NCBI RefSeq assembly: GCF_000814475.1
Contig: NZ_JSVC01000013.1
Location: 180,658-244,657 of the forward strand
Direction: 5' to 3'
Source: Flavihumibacter solisilvae
Lineage (GTDB): Bacteria > Bacteroidota > Bacteroidia > Chitinophagales > Chitinophagaceae
Length of the DNA stretch: 64,000 bases
In this document: in pieces, positions 25,541 through 34,175 of the stretch
Numbering within the stretch: position 1 is the first letter of the stretch
How the letters are laid out: every line of letters begins with the position of its first letter
The notes under the pieces: model-generated
Database searches by the model: none
What the model was told of the DNA's origin: nothing
Seen by the model: the letters and a program-made list of their open reading frames with translations, nothing else
Translations under genes and position numbers: made by a program

Positions 25541-25577
25541 CCTTTTAAGCAAAGTAGAATTGGCCTTTTGAGCAAAG
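25541..25577. repeat. 14-base direct repeat pair, 23-base spacing
   Basis: CCTTTTAAGCAAAG (25541-25554) and CCTTTTGAGCAAAG (25564-25577) differ at one base and are offset by 23 bases, about two helical turns. They lie in the 232-base gap before the metallo-hydrolase gene, whose likely -7 element TAAATTTG is at 25598-25605. Candidate operator. No binding protein is indicated. Confidence 0.4.
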
Positions 25578-25644
25578 CTGTCCCGTTTTAATTTGGATAA
25601 ATTTGCCGAATGATAAGCCTGATAATTCTTAAACTTATACTGCA

Positions 25645-26658
25645 ATGCTTCGTAAAAGGAAAGTGCCGGTAATAAAGGGGCATATTTCAAACCCGGATTT
25701 GAAAGTAGTATTACCGGGCTGGCCCGGCACACCTGTGGACCAGGACGGACTTTTTATTAACCAGGAACATCCAATGGTAGGAAGCATCTGGGAGGTTCTG
25801 AAGTTTATGACCGAGAGAAATCCACAACGTGAAATAAAAAAGAAAGATACCTGGCGTATTTCCGTTCTGAAGGATGAAGTATGGCTGAATGACCCCGCCG
25901 ATAAGATTGTATGGCTTGGACATGCAAGTTTTTTTATTCAGCTGGCTGGCACACGAATATTAATCGACCCGGTTTTCGGCAAGTTGCCAGTAGGCAGGCG
26001 TTATTCTGAACTGCCCGTCGATCCGCATAAACTGTTGAATATTGATTATATCCTTGTTTCCCATGCTCATTATGACCATTGCGATAAAAAGAGTTTAATC
26101 CTGCTGGCCGCCGCAAACCCAAAGGCTCAGGTATTTTGCGGATTAAAGCTCAATAAACTCATTCAAAAGTGGGTCGGTATTCCGATACAGGCCGCAGGGT
26201 GGTACCAGCAGTATGAAACTCCTGCTGATATCCGGATTACTTTCCTGCCTTCGAGACACTGGGCCAGCAGGAGTTTTTTTGATGCAAATGAAACGCTGTG
26301 GGGCGGCTTTATGATTCAAAAATCTGGTAAGTGCATTTATTACAGCGGGGATTCCGGGTCAGGCTCACATTTTAATGATATCGGGGTCTTCTTTCCGGGT
26401 ATAGATGTTGCCCTGATTGGTGTTGGTGCATATGCCCCCGCCTGGTTTATGTCACGCAACCATCAAGATCCTTTCCAGGCCGTCGAAGCTTTTCATGCAA
26501 CAGGCGGCAGGATTTTCATCCCATTTCATTATGGCACATTCGATGCTGCGGATGAGCCGATGAGCGAACCTGAACAGATACTGAATAAACTCAGGGCTGA
26601 AGGCAAAATCAACAACGAACTGAAGATTCTAAGGCTGGGGGAAACATTTCCTCTGTAA
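25645..26658 (+). CDS. metallo-beta-lactamase-fold hydrolase (UlaG/NAPE-PLD-like)
   Basis: A 337-residue MBL-fold protein. The HxHxDH zinc motif reads SHAHYDHCD, further ligands are likely SRHW, SGDSG (Asp) and IPFHYG (His), and IVWLGHASFFIQLAGTRILIDPV is the family N-terminal strand. This pattern resembles the UlaG lactonase and N-acyl-phosphatidylethanolamine phospholipase D (NAPE-PLD) branch. No signal peptide is seen. It would hydrolyse a phosphoester or lactone, substrate unknown. It converges with the LytTR gene (4-base gap). An alternative 74-residue minus-strand frame over its start has no recognisable protein. Confidence 0.88.
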   Translation: MLRKRKVPVIKGHISNPDLKVVLPGWPGTPVDQDGLFINQEHPMVGSIWEVLKFMTERNPQREIKKKDTWRISVLKDEVWLNDPADKIVWLGHASFFIQLAGTRILIDPVFGKLPVGRRYSELPVDPHKLLNIDYILVSHAHYDHCDKKSLILLAAANPKAQVFCGLKLNKLIQKWVGIPIQAAGWYQQYETPADIRITFLPSRHWASRSFFDANETLWGGFMIQKSGKCIYYSGDSGSGSHFNDIGVFFPGIDVALIGVGAYAPAWFMSRNHQDPFQAVEAFHATGGRIFIPFHYGTFDAADEPMSEPEQILNKLRAEGKINNELKILRLGETFPL

Positions 26659-26662
26659 GGTC

Positions 26663-27391
26663 TCAACCCTGCCGCTTAATCACCTTTCCTTCAATATATT
26701 GTTTCATGAAATTATCCTTGAAGCTTTGGCCGAGCGGGATCTCATTACTCTGGATATATACAAACTCGTTGTCAAAAGAAGTAAGGTGCAATACGTTTAC
26801 GATATATGATTTGCTGACCCTGGCAAAAATAGAGTCGGGTAATTGTGCCGCGATTGTTTTTACGTTCATTGCTGTGATGACCTTTTCTGCAGCGGTATAA
26901 ATGATCACATAATCTTTCAGTCCTTCAATATAAAGGATGTTCCTAAAGTAGATCTTAAAGAATTTCCTTTCAGCTTTAATAAAAATAAAGTCATCCTCGA
27001 TCTTTTCCACATGATTGGAGTTGCTCTCCTGCTGCAATAACTTCAGGTGATTTTCCGCTTTGTTCACCGCTTTGAGAAACCGCTCAATCCGTATTGGTTT
27101 TACCAGGTAATCAATGGCATCCAGTTCATAGCTCTCCAGGGCATATTGAGGATAGGCCGTAGTAAAGATGACCAGTGGAACATCCCTTAATGATTTTAGA
27201 AAATCCAGTCCATTTAACTCCGGCATATTGATATCGAGAAACATGATATCAACTTTTTCTTTTCGTAAAAAGTCGCCGGCTGCAAATGCATTACTGAATG
27301 AACCGAGCAATTGCAGTGAAGCGACAGCCTCAATATTCATTTCCATGCCCTGGCGCGCAAGCGGTTCGTCGTCTACAATTATACAGGTCAT
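26663..27391 (-). CDS. LytTR-family response regulator
   Basis: A 242-residue response regulator with a receiver domain (residues 1-120) and a C-terminal LytTR DNA-binding domain (residues about 135-240). The phosphoacceptor is D53 in MFLDINMPELNG, with acidic residues D7 and D8 (IIVDDEP) and the conserved Lys in LVKPIRIERF. LytTR domains bind tandem imperfect repeats as a beta-fold. Its start overlaps the end of the upstream histidine kinase by 4 bases, so it is a two-component pair. Outputs of such pairs in Bacteroidota are varied, so no target is named. Confidence 0.92.
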   Translation of the reverse strand: MTCIIVDDEPLARQGMEMNIEAVASLQLLGSFSNAFAAGDFLRKEKVDIMFLDINMPELNGLDFLKSLRDVPLVIFTTAYPQYALESYELDAIDYLVKPIRIERFLKAVNKAENHLKLLQQESNSNHVEKIEDDFIFIKAERKFFKIYFRNILYIEGLKDYVIIYTAAEKVITAMNVKTIAAQLPDSIFARVSKSYIVNVLHLTSFDNEFVYIQSNEIPLGQSFKDNFMKQYIEGKVIKRQG

Positions 27392-28476
27392 AACGATAGA
27401 ATGAGATTCACAATATATCTGTCAGAATCGTCTGTTATTTGCAACGAGTGTTTACCAGGATACAGTAACTCAAGCCTTCTTTTAATATTTGCCAGGCCTA
27501 GTCCTCCAATGATATTGTTTTTTACCGGTGGCTTTGAATTTTCCGAGGAAAAATGCAATTGTTTGTCATCAACCCGGAAATTGATCTTTAGGTAGGAATA
27601 GCCTACAGTCGACGCCCCATGCTTGATAGCATTTTCCACAAACGGGATGAATAAAAACGGCGGCAGATTTACTTTATCGGTATTTCCTTCTTTTTGGATT
27701 TCATAATCGAAATTGTTTTTCCTGATCTTTTCCAGTGCCAGCAGGTTTTGCATAAATGCAATGTCTTTTGATAACAGGATCTTGTCCCTTGCACTATCAT
27801 ATAGCTGGTATCGCAACAGGTCGGATAAGCCAAGAAGCATCTGCGATGCCTTTTCGGGATCTGTTTTGGTCAGTACAACCAGGTTATTCAATGTATTGAA
27901 AAGAAAATGAGGATTTACCTGGCTTTTCAATTGTTCCAGTTCCGTTCTTAGGTTGGCCTGGTGCAGCTCATTCATTAGTTGAACATCATTGATCCATTTC
28001 TTAAAGATCACCATGCCGACAACGGCACCGAGTATAACACTTACAACGGCAGAGATTTGAGCAAAAGTAACCAACGACAGGTCTATATGCTGCAATGTAT
28101 TGATGCCCGGAACAACAGGTTCTATCAGGAAATTATCAAGAGACCATACCACAAAATAGATCAGCACCAGTAGCAGGAAGAAAGAAATGGCGAACAGGAA
28201 AACTTTCGAACGGAACAACAAACGCGGGATCAGAACCCGGATCAAAAGAAGATTGACCCCTGTTATGAGAAAGAATCCGATCGTATCAGCTATTATGATG
28301 GCCCGCAAGAGTTCCGGGGGACGTGGATCATTTGATACGCCAATATCACCTTTGAAGGAAAGAACAAGCGTAAGTCCAATTAATAGTGTATAACGCAGCC
28401 ACCGGTATTTTCGATCCGCAATAATCCTTGTTATAGGGTTATCCAGGGTAAGCATGATGACGTTGTTGTCCTGCAT
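27388..28476 (-). CDS. LytS-type sensor histidine kinase
   Basis: A 362-residue kinase with four predicted membrane helices in the N-terminal half (about residues 28-160). It then has a linker and the short histidine kinase domain (His_kinase, PF06580-type): LKSQVNPHFLFNTLNNLVVLTK carries the phosphoacceptor His in NPHFLFN, and GGLGLANIKRRLELLYPGKHSL is the ATP-binding end. No extracellular sensory domain is seen, so sensing may be by the membrane helices. A second ATG at 28455 is an alternative start. It overlaps the LytTR gene by 4 bases. Confidence 0.9.
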   Translation of the reverse strand: MQDNNVIMLTLDNPITRIIADRKYRWLRYTLLIGLTLVLSFKGDIGVSNDPRPPELLRAIIIADTIGFFLITGVNLLLIRVLIPRLLFRSKVFLFAISFFLLLVLIYFVVWSLDNFLIEPVVPGINTLQHIDLSLVTFAQISAVVSVILGAVVGMVIFKKWINDVQLMNELHQANLRTELEQLKSQVNPHFLFNTLNNLVVLTKTDPEKASQMLLGLSDLLRYQLYDSARDKILLSKDIAFMQNLLALEKIRKNNFDYEIQKEGNTDKVNLPPFLFIPFVENAIKHGASTVGYSYLKINFRVDDKQLHFSSENSKPPVKNNIIGGLGLANIKRRLELLYPGKHSLQITDDSDRYIVNLILSL

Positions 28477-28714
28477 GTTCCAAAGTTACCAAATCACTTC
28501 GGCGGATGGGGCGTATTCGACGAACATCTCCTTTTGTTATACGAAATGGGTTTCCCCGGTTTATTTTGGGTGATTTCGGTCAAAAAGTTCGAGCTGGACC
28601 TTACAGTTGGTTTGGTATAAAAGCCGGGCCAATTTGTATAAATATGCTACAGTCTCCTGCCGGATGGGTATAGGTTTGCGCCCTGTTAATCATTCTAAAG
28701 GAAATATCTACATC

Positions 28715-29278
28715 ATGAATTTTACTTTTCAGCAGAAGGTTGCTATCATGTTTATCGACATCCGGAACTTCACATGTTTTGCTTCAAAAAAAAGCCCGGA
28801 AGAAATTGCGCTTTATATAAATGCGTTTTTCAGGATAGTAATCAATACTGTCAGCAGGTATAATGGTTTTGTTAACCAGTTCTTAGGCGATGGCTGCTTG
28901 GTAACATTTGGCACGCCGCTGGATCCCTGCAATCTTTCACAAAATGCGGTCGACGCATCAATGATGATCCTGAGAAACCTGGACAAGGCTGTTCAGAACG
29001 GAGAAATCGAGCAAACGAAAATCGGGATCGGTATTCACATTGGTGAGGTGGTTACGGGAAATCTCGGGACCAAAGAACGATACCAGCATTCTGTTACCGG
29101 CAGTGCGGTCATACTGGCATCAAGGATCGAGCAGCTGAACAAACAATTCGGCTCTCAATTATTGGTATCCGAAGATGTGATGAGGTCAGTCGGTCAACTG
29201 GATGCTGATCCTGTCTCATTTCGGAATGTTCCCCTAAAGGGTTGGCACCAACCTGTTTCCATTTACAAACTGGCATAA
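28715..29278 (+). CDS. adenylate/guanylate cyclase-fold protein, probably degenerate
   Basis: A 187-residue class III cyclase domain, started at 28715 (MNFTFQQKVAIMFIDIRNFT), since the longer frame from 28607 has no family similarity. Both metal Asp residues are present (D in MFIDIRN and the D of FLGDGC). In ordinary cyclases the next motifs read NKFxGD and GDxVNxASRLE. Here they are VNQFLGD (Lys changed to Gln) and TGSAVILASRIE (Asp changed to Ser, Asn changed to Ile). Only the Arg is kept. The adenine-specifying and transition-state residues are therefore lost, so catalysis as a standard cyclase is doubtful. No sensor domain is attached. It is followed 15 bases later by a CPBP protease gene. 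Confidence 0.82.
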   Translation: MNFTFQQKVAIMFIDIRNFTCFASKKSPEEIALYINAFFRIVINTVSRYNGFVNQFLGDGCLVTFGTPLDPCNLSQNAVDASMMILRNLDKAVQNGEIEQTKIGIGIHIGEVVTGNLGTKERYQHSVTGSAVILASRIEQLNKQFGSQLLVSEDVMRSVGQLDADPVSFRNVPLKGWHQPVSIYKLA

Positions 29279-29293
29279 CCTGAACCGACAACC

Positions 29294-30157
29294 ATGAAAT
29301 ACTTAATGCGCCAAAGTCGAAGGGCTATTTCACTCTTCCTGCTTATCACATTTTCTTTAAGCGCCTTGTTCTACTTTTTGATCATTCATACCGGCAAACT
29401 GGGAAGTGGATTTGGGATCTACATTACCGGGTTAATGTGGTGCCCGGCGATTGCCGCATTGATTACTACAAGGATCTTCGAGAGAAAGGTTTCCGGGCTT
29501 GGCTGGCAATGGGGTAATCCGAAGTATCAATTGTGGAGTTACCTGGTACCGCTACTCTATGTTCTCGCTGCCTATAGCATTACCTGGGCAACCGGCGTTG
29601 GACGATTTTACAACGATGATTTTGTTAGTCATGTATCAGCGTCGTTTGGGTGGGATCAGTTACCCAAAGGAGTTGTAATCGCTTTATACATTATCCTTAC
29701 CGGGGTATTCGGAATGGCGGAAAGTGCAGCCAGAGCATTGGGAGAGGAGATTGGCTGGCGTGGTTTTTTAGTGCCGGAACTTTACCGGATCACGAATTAT
29801 ACCGCCACATCATTAATTACAGGTATTGTCTGGTCTCTCTGGCATTTTCCCATTCTGCTTTATGCAGATTATAACAGCGGCACCCCCGCATGGTTTGCCT
29901 TGAGCTGCTTTATAGTATCCGTGGTAAGTATAAGTTTTGTCTACACCTGGTTTCGTTTGAGATCAAATAGTCTGTGGACTGGCGTTTTACTACATGCAAG
30001 CCATAACTTATTTATTCAATCAATTTTTACCCCGCTTACCAAAGACACAGGCAATACAAAATATTTTATTGATGAATTCGGCCTGGTGCTGCCATTAGTA
30101 TGTATATGCGTTGCTGTTTTCTTTTGGAACAAAAGGGCAGATCTTATTAAAAACTGA
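29294..30157 (+). CDS. CPBP-family intramembrane metalloprotease
   Basis: A 287-residue polytopic protein with about eight hydrophobic helices. The CPBP (Abi, CAAX protease) motifs are present: EEIGWRGFLVPEL with the double Glu, WSLWHFPILLY with the His, and LLHASHNLFIQ with a further His. Such proteases cut prenylated or other membrane proteins, and some serve in bacteriocin immunity. The gene lies 15 bases after the cyclase-fold gene and 4 bases before a single-span membrane gene, so the three may be one transcript. Confidence 0.88.
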   Translation: MKYLMRQSRRAISLFLLITFSLSALFYFLIIHTGKLGSGFGIYITGLMWCPAIAALITTRIFERKVSGLGWQWGNPKYQLWSYLVPLLYVLAAYSITWATGVGRFYNDDFVSHVSASFGWDQLPKGVVIALYIILTGVFGMAESAARALGEEIGWRGFLVPELYRITNYTATSLITGIVWSLWHFPILLYADYNSGTPAWFALSCFIVSVVSISFVYTWFRLRSNSLWTGVLLHASHNLFIQSIFTPLTKDTGNTKYFIDEFGLVLPLVCICVAVFFWNKRADLIKN

Positions 30158-30161
30158 ATAT

Positions 30162-30929
30162 ATGGAAGTACATCGTCATAGTCATTATAACTGCCATAAG
30201 GAAAGGAAGAAAAAATGGAAACACTACACGTGGGAGTTTTTAATGTTGTTCTTAGCCGTGTCTTGCGGCTTTCTGGCGGAATATAAATTAGAGCATACAA
30301 TCGAACATAACCGGGAAAAGCAATATGCCAGGACATTATATGAAGATCTCCAGGCTGATACTGCAGCGTTAAGAGCTGCCCTGGTTGACAATAGCTTTTC
30401 ACAGGCTAAGATTGATACATTTCGCCAGCTGGTTCATCTTAAAGCGATTAACCAGGTTCCTCCGGGAACCTGGTATTATTTCGGAAGGTTTGGTACAAGG
30501 GTTTCTAATGTTGCGCTTCAGGAAGCAACTTTGCAGCAACTGCTCAGTTCCGGTGGTTTGCGGTATTTCAAAAGGCTCAATGTTGTTGATGGAATCGCCA
30601 ACTATTGCCAGTCCGTAAGAATTATGAAGGAGATTGTAAATTTCCAGGTCGCCTTATTGAATGACCTGACAAACGCCAGGAACAAGATATTCGATGCTTA
30701 TTATCTCGACGAAATAATGGACTTTGACATTGCACAGGAGAAAATTGACTCGTTTAAGCGGCAATCGTTTCCGCTTCTTACAAGTAAAAGAAATGATTTT
30801 ATTCAATATGCCAACCTTTGCCAGGCAAAACACTCAGGCCAAAAGGTCTTGCAATATAAAATGAATGAGGCATTGAACAGCGCTGCAAAGTTGATCGTGT
30901 TATTGAAAAAGGAATACCGTCTGGAATGA
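30162..30929 (+). CDS. single-span membrane protein, DUF6090-like
   Basis: A 255-residue protein started at 30162 (MEVHRHSHYNCHKERKKKW), since the longer frame runs back into the protease gene. After a basic His/Lys-rich start comes one membrane helix (about residues 22-40, FLMLFLAVSCGFLAEY), then HTIEHNREKQYARTLYEDLQADTAALRAALVDNS and a long helical extracytoplasmic part. This arrangement resembles the DUF6090 proteins of Bacteroidota, of unknown function. It is the last gene of the cyclase-protease set and converges with the SDR gene. Confidence 0.7.
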   Translation: MEVHRHSHYNCHKERKKKWKHYTWEFLMLFLAVSCGFLAEYKLEHTIEHNREKQYARTLYEDLQADTAALRAALVDNSFSQAKIDTFRQLVHLKAINQVPPGTWYYFGRFGTRVSNVALQEATLQQLLSSGGLRYFKRLNVVDGIANYCQSVRIMKEIVNFQVALLNDLTNARNKIFDAYYLDEIMDFDIAQEKIDSFKRQSFPLLTSKRNDFIQYANLCQAKHSGQKVLQYKMNEALNSAAKLIVLLKKEYRLE

Positions 30930-30933
30930 AAAG

Positions 30934-31686
30934 TTATTGCGTGGCGCCGCCATTTACCAGTAAATGCTGCCCGTTCACAAAAGAGGATAGATTGCTTGCG
31001 AAGAATTCAGCAATGTTGGCCACATCTTCCACTTCTGCCAACCGGCCCATCGGGCAGCTATCCAGTAGTGATTTTCTCAATTCAGGGTAACTGCCTTCTT
31101 CTGCAAAGATCCCTGAATGATCTACCGCAAAGGGAATAATGGAATTAACAGTCACCCCCCGGTGCCCGATCTCCTTTGAAAGTACATCCACTAAGTATCT
31201 CGGGGTTGTTTTACTTCCGCCATATACAGCCATACCTGCTACCGGAAATGCGGTCGTGCTTGATGCTATGTAAATGATACGTCCCTTGTCCTCCACATTC
31301 AGGGCAGCCTGTTGCATGGTAAAGTAAGCGCCCTTTGTATTGATGGAGAACAACCGGTCAAATTGTTCTTCTGTAAATTGTGTAACGGGTGTTTCCACCA
31401 TTTCAATGCCTGCATTCGCAACGACGATATCTATTCTGCCAAATGATTTCTTTGCCGCTTCAAACAGGTGTTTAATATCGGCCACCTTGCTTACATCTGC
31501 CTGCGCTGAAATTACCCTGGCCCCCATAGCTTTGATGTTGTTTTCCACTTCATCCGCTGAAGCTTTGTCCCGTGAGTAGTTCAATACGATATCTGCTCCT
31601 AAAGCGGCATAACGTTCTGCGATGGCTTTTCCCAGGCCTCTTGCTGAGCCTGTAATTAAGGCTACTTTGTTTTTTAACGAGTTCAT
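30934..31686 (-). CDS. SDR-family oxidoreductase
   Basis: A 250-residue classical short-chain dehydrogenase with TGSARGLGKAIAERY (cofactor loop), VANAG, a catalytic Ser in IASSTTAF and YGGSKTTPRY as the YxxxK motif. The LNYSRDKASADEVE second-strand end (Tyr and Arg rather than Asp) favours NADP. The PFAVDHSGI and HLLVNGGATQ blocks are family-typical. It follows a second SDR gene by 37 bases on the same strand. Substrates are unknown. Confidence 0.9.
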   Translation of the reverse strand: MNSLKNKVALITGSARGLGKAIAERYAALGADIVLNYSRDKASADEVENNIKAMGARVISAQADVSKVADIKHLFEAAKKSFGRIDIVVANAGIEMVETPVTQFTEEQFDRLFSINTKGAYFTMQQAALNVEDKGRIIYIASSTTAFPVAGMAVYGGSKTTPRYLVDVLSKEIGHRGVTVNSIIPFAVDHSGIFAEEGSYPELRKSLLDSCPMGRLAEVEDVANIAEFFASNLSSFVNGQHLLVNGGATQ

Positions 31687-31723
31687 TGTCTTTGAATTTG
31701 AATATTTAATGAATGGAGGTTAA

Positions 31724-32464
31724 TTACGCCATTGCTCCGTTCAGGCCGATGCTTTGTCCACTGATCCATTTGGCATCATCACTGGCCAGGAAGACCACCA
31801 CCTTTGCAATATCCCCCGGCTCTCCAATGCGGTTAAAAGCATTCAGTGAAGCGAGACGGTCAATCAATTCCTGCGACTTGCCTTTAGTGAACAGCTCCGT
31901 ATTGGTAGGACCGGGTAATACAACATTCACATTGATGCCCCTGGCACCTACTTCTTTGGCAAAGACACGGGTCAGTTGTTCTACGGCACCTTTGGTAGCG
32001 ACATAAGTGCTGTAGGTCGGCATCATTGTGCGGGTAGTAGTGGAAGAAAAATTGATGATGCTGCCACCATCGGCCAATTTGGTTGCGGCTTCACGAAGCG
32101 TGTTGAATGTGCCGCGTACATTGATGTCGAACTGGCGGGTGAAGTCTTCGTCGGTGGTGTCCTTCAAAAGCTTGGTGATCATCACACCTGCGTTGTTTAC
32201 CAGTACGTCGATCCTGCCGTAATGGTCAATTGCGGCATCAAACATGGCAGCCACTTCATTTGCCTTGCTGACATCAGCCTGCAACGCGATAGCCTCGCCT
32301 CCTTTTGCTTTGATGGATTCAACTGTTTGGTCAGCAGCTTCTTTTCCGCCTGCGTAGTTTACGATAACTTTAGCTCCGGCTGCAGCCAGGTGATGTGCTA
32401 CTTCAGCACCGATCCCTCTTGACGCCCCGGTCACAAGGATCACTTTGTTGTTTAATGTGCTCAT
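31724..32464 (-). CDS. SDR-family oxidoreductase
   Basis: A 246-residue short-chain dehydrogenase, paralogous to its downstream neighbour. It has TGASRGIGAEVAHHL, VNNAGVM, FSSTTTR and YVATKGAVEQ (YxxxK). The second-strand end VNYAGGKEAADQ again suggests NADP. PGPTNTELF and ISGQSIGLNGAMA complete the family pattern. It is 96 bases downstream of an AraC-type regulator on the same strand, which probably regulates the SDR pair. Confidence 0.9.
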   Translation of the reverse strand: MSTLNNKVILVTGASRGIGAEVAHHLAAAGAKVIVNYAGGKEAADQTVESIKAKGGEAIALQADVSKANEVAAMFDAAIDHYGRIDVLVNNAGVMITKLLKDTTDEDFTRQFDINVRGTFNTLREAATKLADGGSIINFSSTTTRTMMPTYSTYVATKGAVEQLTRVFAKEVGARGINVNVVLPGPTNTELFTKGKSQELIDRLASLNAFNRIGEPGDIAKVVVFLASDDAKWISGQSIGLNGAMA

Positions 32465-32560
32465 AATGCTTTGTTTTTTTCAGTATCAATTTGATAGAAC
32501 AAAGTTGGCACATTACCACCCCAGGAAACGTACAAGGACTACACGGGGAGTTGCAAATTT

Positions 32561-33493
32561 CTAAGAATTAGTATTGAAATACTGTTTTCTGTATTCGGCA
32601 GGACTGGCCGACGAGTGTTTTTTGAAGTAATTACTGAAATGTGGGGTCTCCAGGAAACCCAAACGGGCTGCGATTTCTTTAATACTAAGTGCTTCGTCCT
32701 GGAGCATTACCTTAGCCTCTGTGACAGTTTTATCTGCTATCCATGAACTGATGGTTTTCCCCGTTTTACTGCTGATCACACTTGACAGGTAGTTGACATG
32801 CAGTGATTGCAAGTCCGCATAATCCTGGACCCTTAACTGTGTATTTGTTTTTCCGCTGATTAAATCCCGGAAATGCCTTTCAATATTCAGTTTAAAATTC
32901 TTCACGATCCGGGAACTTCGGTTTCCCTCGTAAATCGGGTTGTATTCCTGGAAAAAATATTCTTTGATCTTTAATAGCAGGGCAATTACAAGTGCTCCGA
33001 TTATTTTGTTTTTGTATAGGGAATGACCTTTATACTCTTTATGTATCAGGCCGCACAACTCTTCAACCTGGTTAAATTGTTCCTGTGTTAAAACACGGGG
33101 GGAAACTGTCTCCGTCAGCAGGAAGGAAAAATCACGATATACATCATTATGAACATATTCCTTTAAAAAACCTTCCCCGAAAGTGATCAGGCAGGTATGT
33201 TCAAGCCTTTCCCATTCGAATACGCGGTAATTCCCCGGGTTGGTAAAGTAAACAGTGTTGGAAGTTACCTCGAACTGCTGATCATCGATAGTATAATGTC
33301 CAAAGGCATTTTTTATAAACAGGAAACTAAAATAATTCGGGCGAAAGGGCTCCGAGCGAAAAGGCAGATCTTTGAACGTGTCTTCGAGATAATGGATGGT
33401 AAAGCCTGATTCGTCTTCCAATGAATCGGTAGGAAGACCAAGCTGCTGGTACAGCTCGTGCAGCGTCCTGACTGTTATATTACCACGTGGCAT
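32561..33493 (-). CDS. AraC-family transcriptional regulator
   Basis: A 310-residue regulator. The N-terminal cupin-like sensor part (residues about 20-170) precedes an AraC helix-turn-helix pair at residues about 205-305: LRVQDYADLQSLHVNYLSSVISSKTGKTISSWIAD, then LSIKEIAARLGFLETPHFSNYFKKHSSASPAEYRKQ. It is upstream of two SDR genes in the same direction and divergent from the TMEM175-like gene at 33596, with 102 bases between. It is longer than the other two AraC genes in this window and of another subgroup. Confidence 0.9.
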   Translation of the reverse strand: MPRGNITVRTLHELYQQLGLPTDSLEDESGFTIHYLEDTFKDLPFRSEPFRPNYFSFLFIKNAFGHYTIDDQQFEVTSNTVYFTNPGNYRVFEWERLEHTCLITFGEGFLKEYVHNDVYRDFSFLLTETVSPRVLTQEQFNQVEELCGLIHKEYKGHSLYKNKIIGALVIALLLKIKEYFFQEYNPIYEGNRSSRIVKNFKLNIERHFRDLISGKTNTQLRVQDYADLQSLHVNYLSSVISSKTGKTISSWIADKTVTEAKVMLQDEALSIKEIAARLGFLETPHFSNYFKKHSSASPAEYRKQYFNTNS

Positions 33494-33595
33494 TGCTTAG
33501 ATTGGGTTTAAATTTAGAAATGTTTTCGTGGAATACTCTCACCGTTTACTGTTGATCATGCTCAGGTTTTTATCTTTACCGGAAAACCACCGGAA

Positions 33596-34168
33596 ATGAC
33601 TACAACCCGTTTGGAAGCCTTCAGTGATGGAGTATTGGCAATCGTAATTACGATTATGGTACTGGAACTAAAAGTTCCGCATGGTGCCGGTTTTGCCGAC
33701 CTGAAACCAGTGCTGCCAAAATTCCTTTCTTATATTTTCAGTTTTATCTACGTGGGTATTTACTGGAACAACCATCACCATATGTTCCATGCCATCAAAA
33801 AAATAAACGGGAAAGTGCTCTGGGCTAACCTCCTGGTGCTATTCTGTCTTTCCCTTCTGCCTTTCACCACGGACTGGATGGGTGAAAACCTTTTTGCCAA
33901 AAACACCGTCGCACTGTACGGCTTCAATCTGCTCGCCTGTTCGCTTTCGTTCATATTAATGGAGCGACTGGCAATCCAACATGAAGGCGGACAGTCAACT
34001 TATGCCAAAGCAGTTTCTTCGCTGAGAAAGGAAAGGTTATCGCTGACAATTTACGTTGTCGGCACCCTTTTGTCGTTTTTCCTGCCCATCGTCAGTTTAG
34101 TACTCTTCTATATAGTGGCAATAATGTGGGTAATCCCGGACACGCGGATTGAAAAAACACTGGACTGA
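33596..34168 (+). CDS. TMEM175/DUF1211-family potassium channel-like protein
   Basis: A 190-residue membrane protein with about five or six helices. The N-terminus RLEAFSDGVLAIVITIMVLELKVP has the FSD motif of the TMEM175/DUF1211 family, whose bacterial members are tetrameric potassium channels. IYVGIYWNNHHHMFHAI is the second conserved block (with a His-rich stretch). Length and layout fit. The start ATG at 33596 lies within the second of two ACCGGAAA direct repeats spaced 11 bases (33578-33596), with a TATCTTTA -7-like element just before them. Confidence 0.85.
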   Translation: MTTTRLEAFSDGVLAIVITIMVLELKVPHGAGFADLKPVLPKFLSYIFSFIYVGIYWNNHHHMFHAIKKINGKVLWANLLVLFCLSLLPFTTDWMGENLFAKNTVALYGFNLLACSLSFILMERLAIQHEGGQSTYAKAVSSLRKERLSLTIYVVGTLLSFFLPIVSLVLFYIVAIMWVIPDTRIEKTLD

Positions 34169-34175
34169 CTTCCCC

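Noticed and set aside
25508..25732. A 74-residue minus-strand frame over the start of the metallo-hydrolase gene.
   Set aside because: It overlaps a well-supported gene, has no recognisable features, and the direct repeats and promoter-like element lie inside it.
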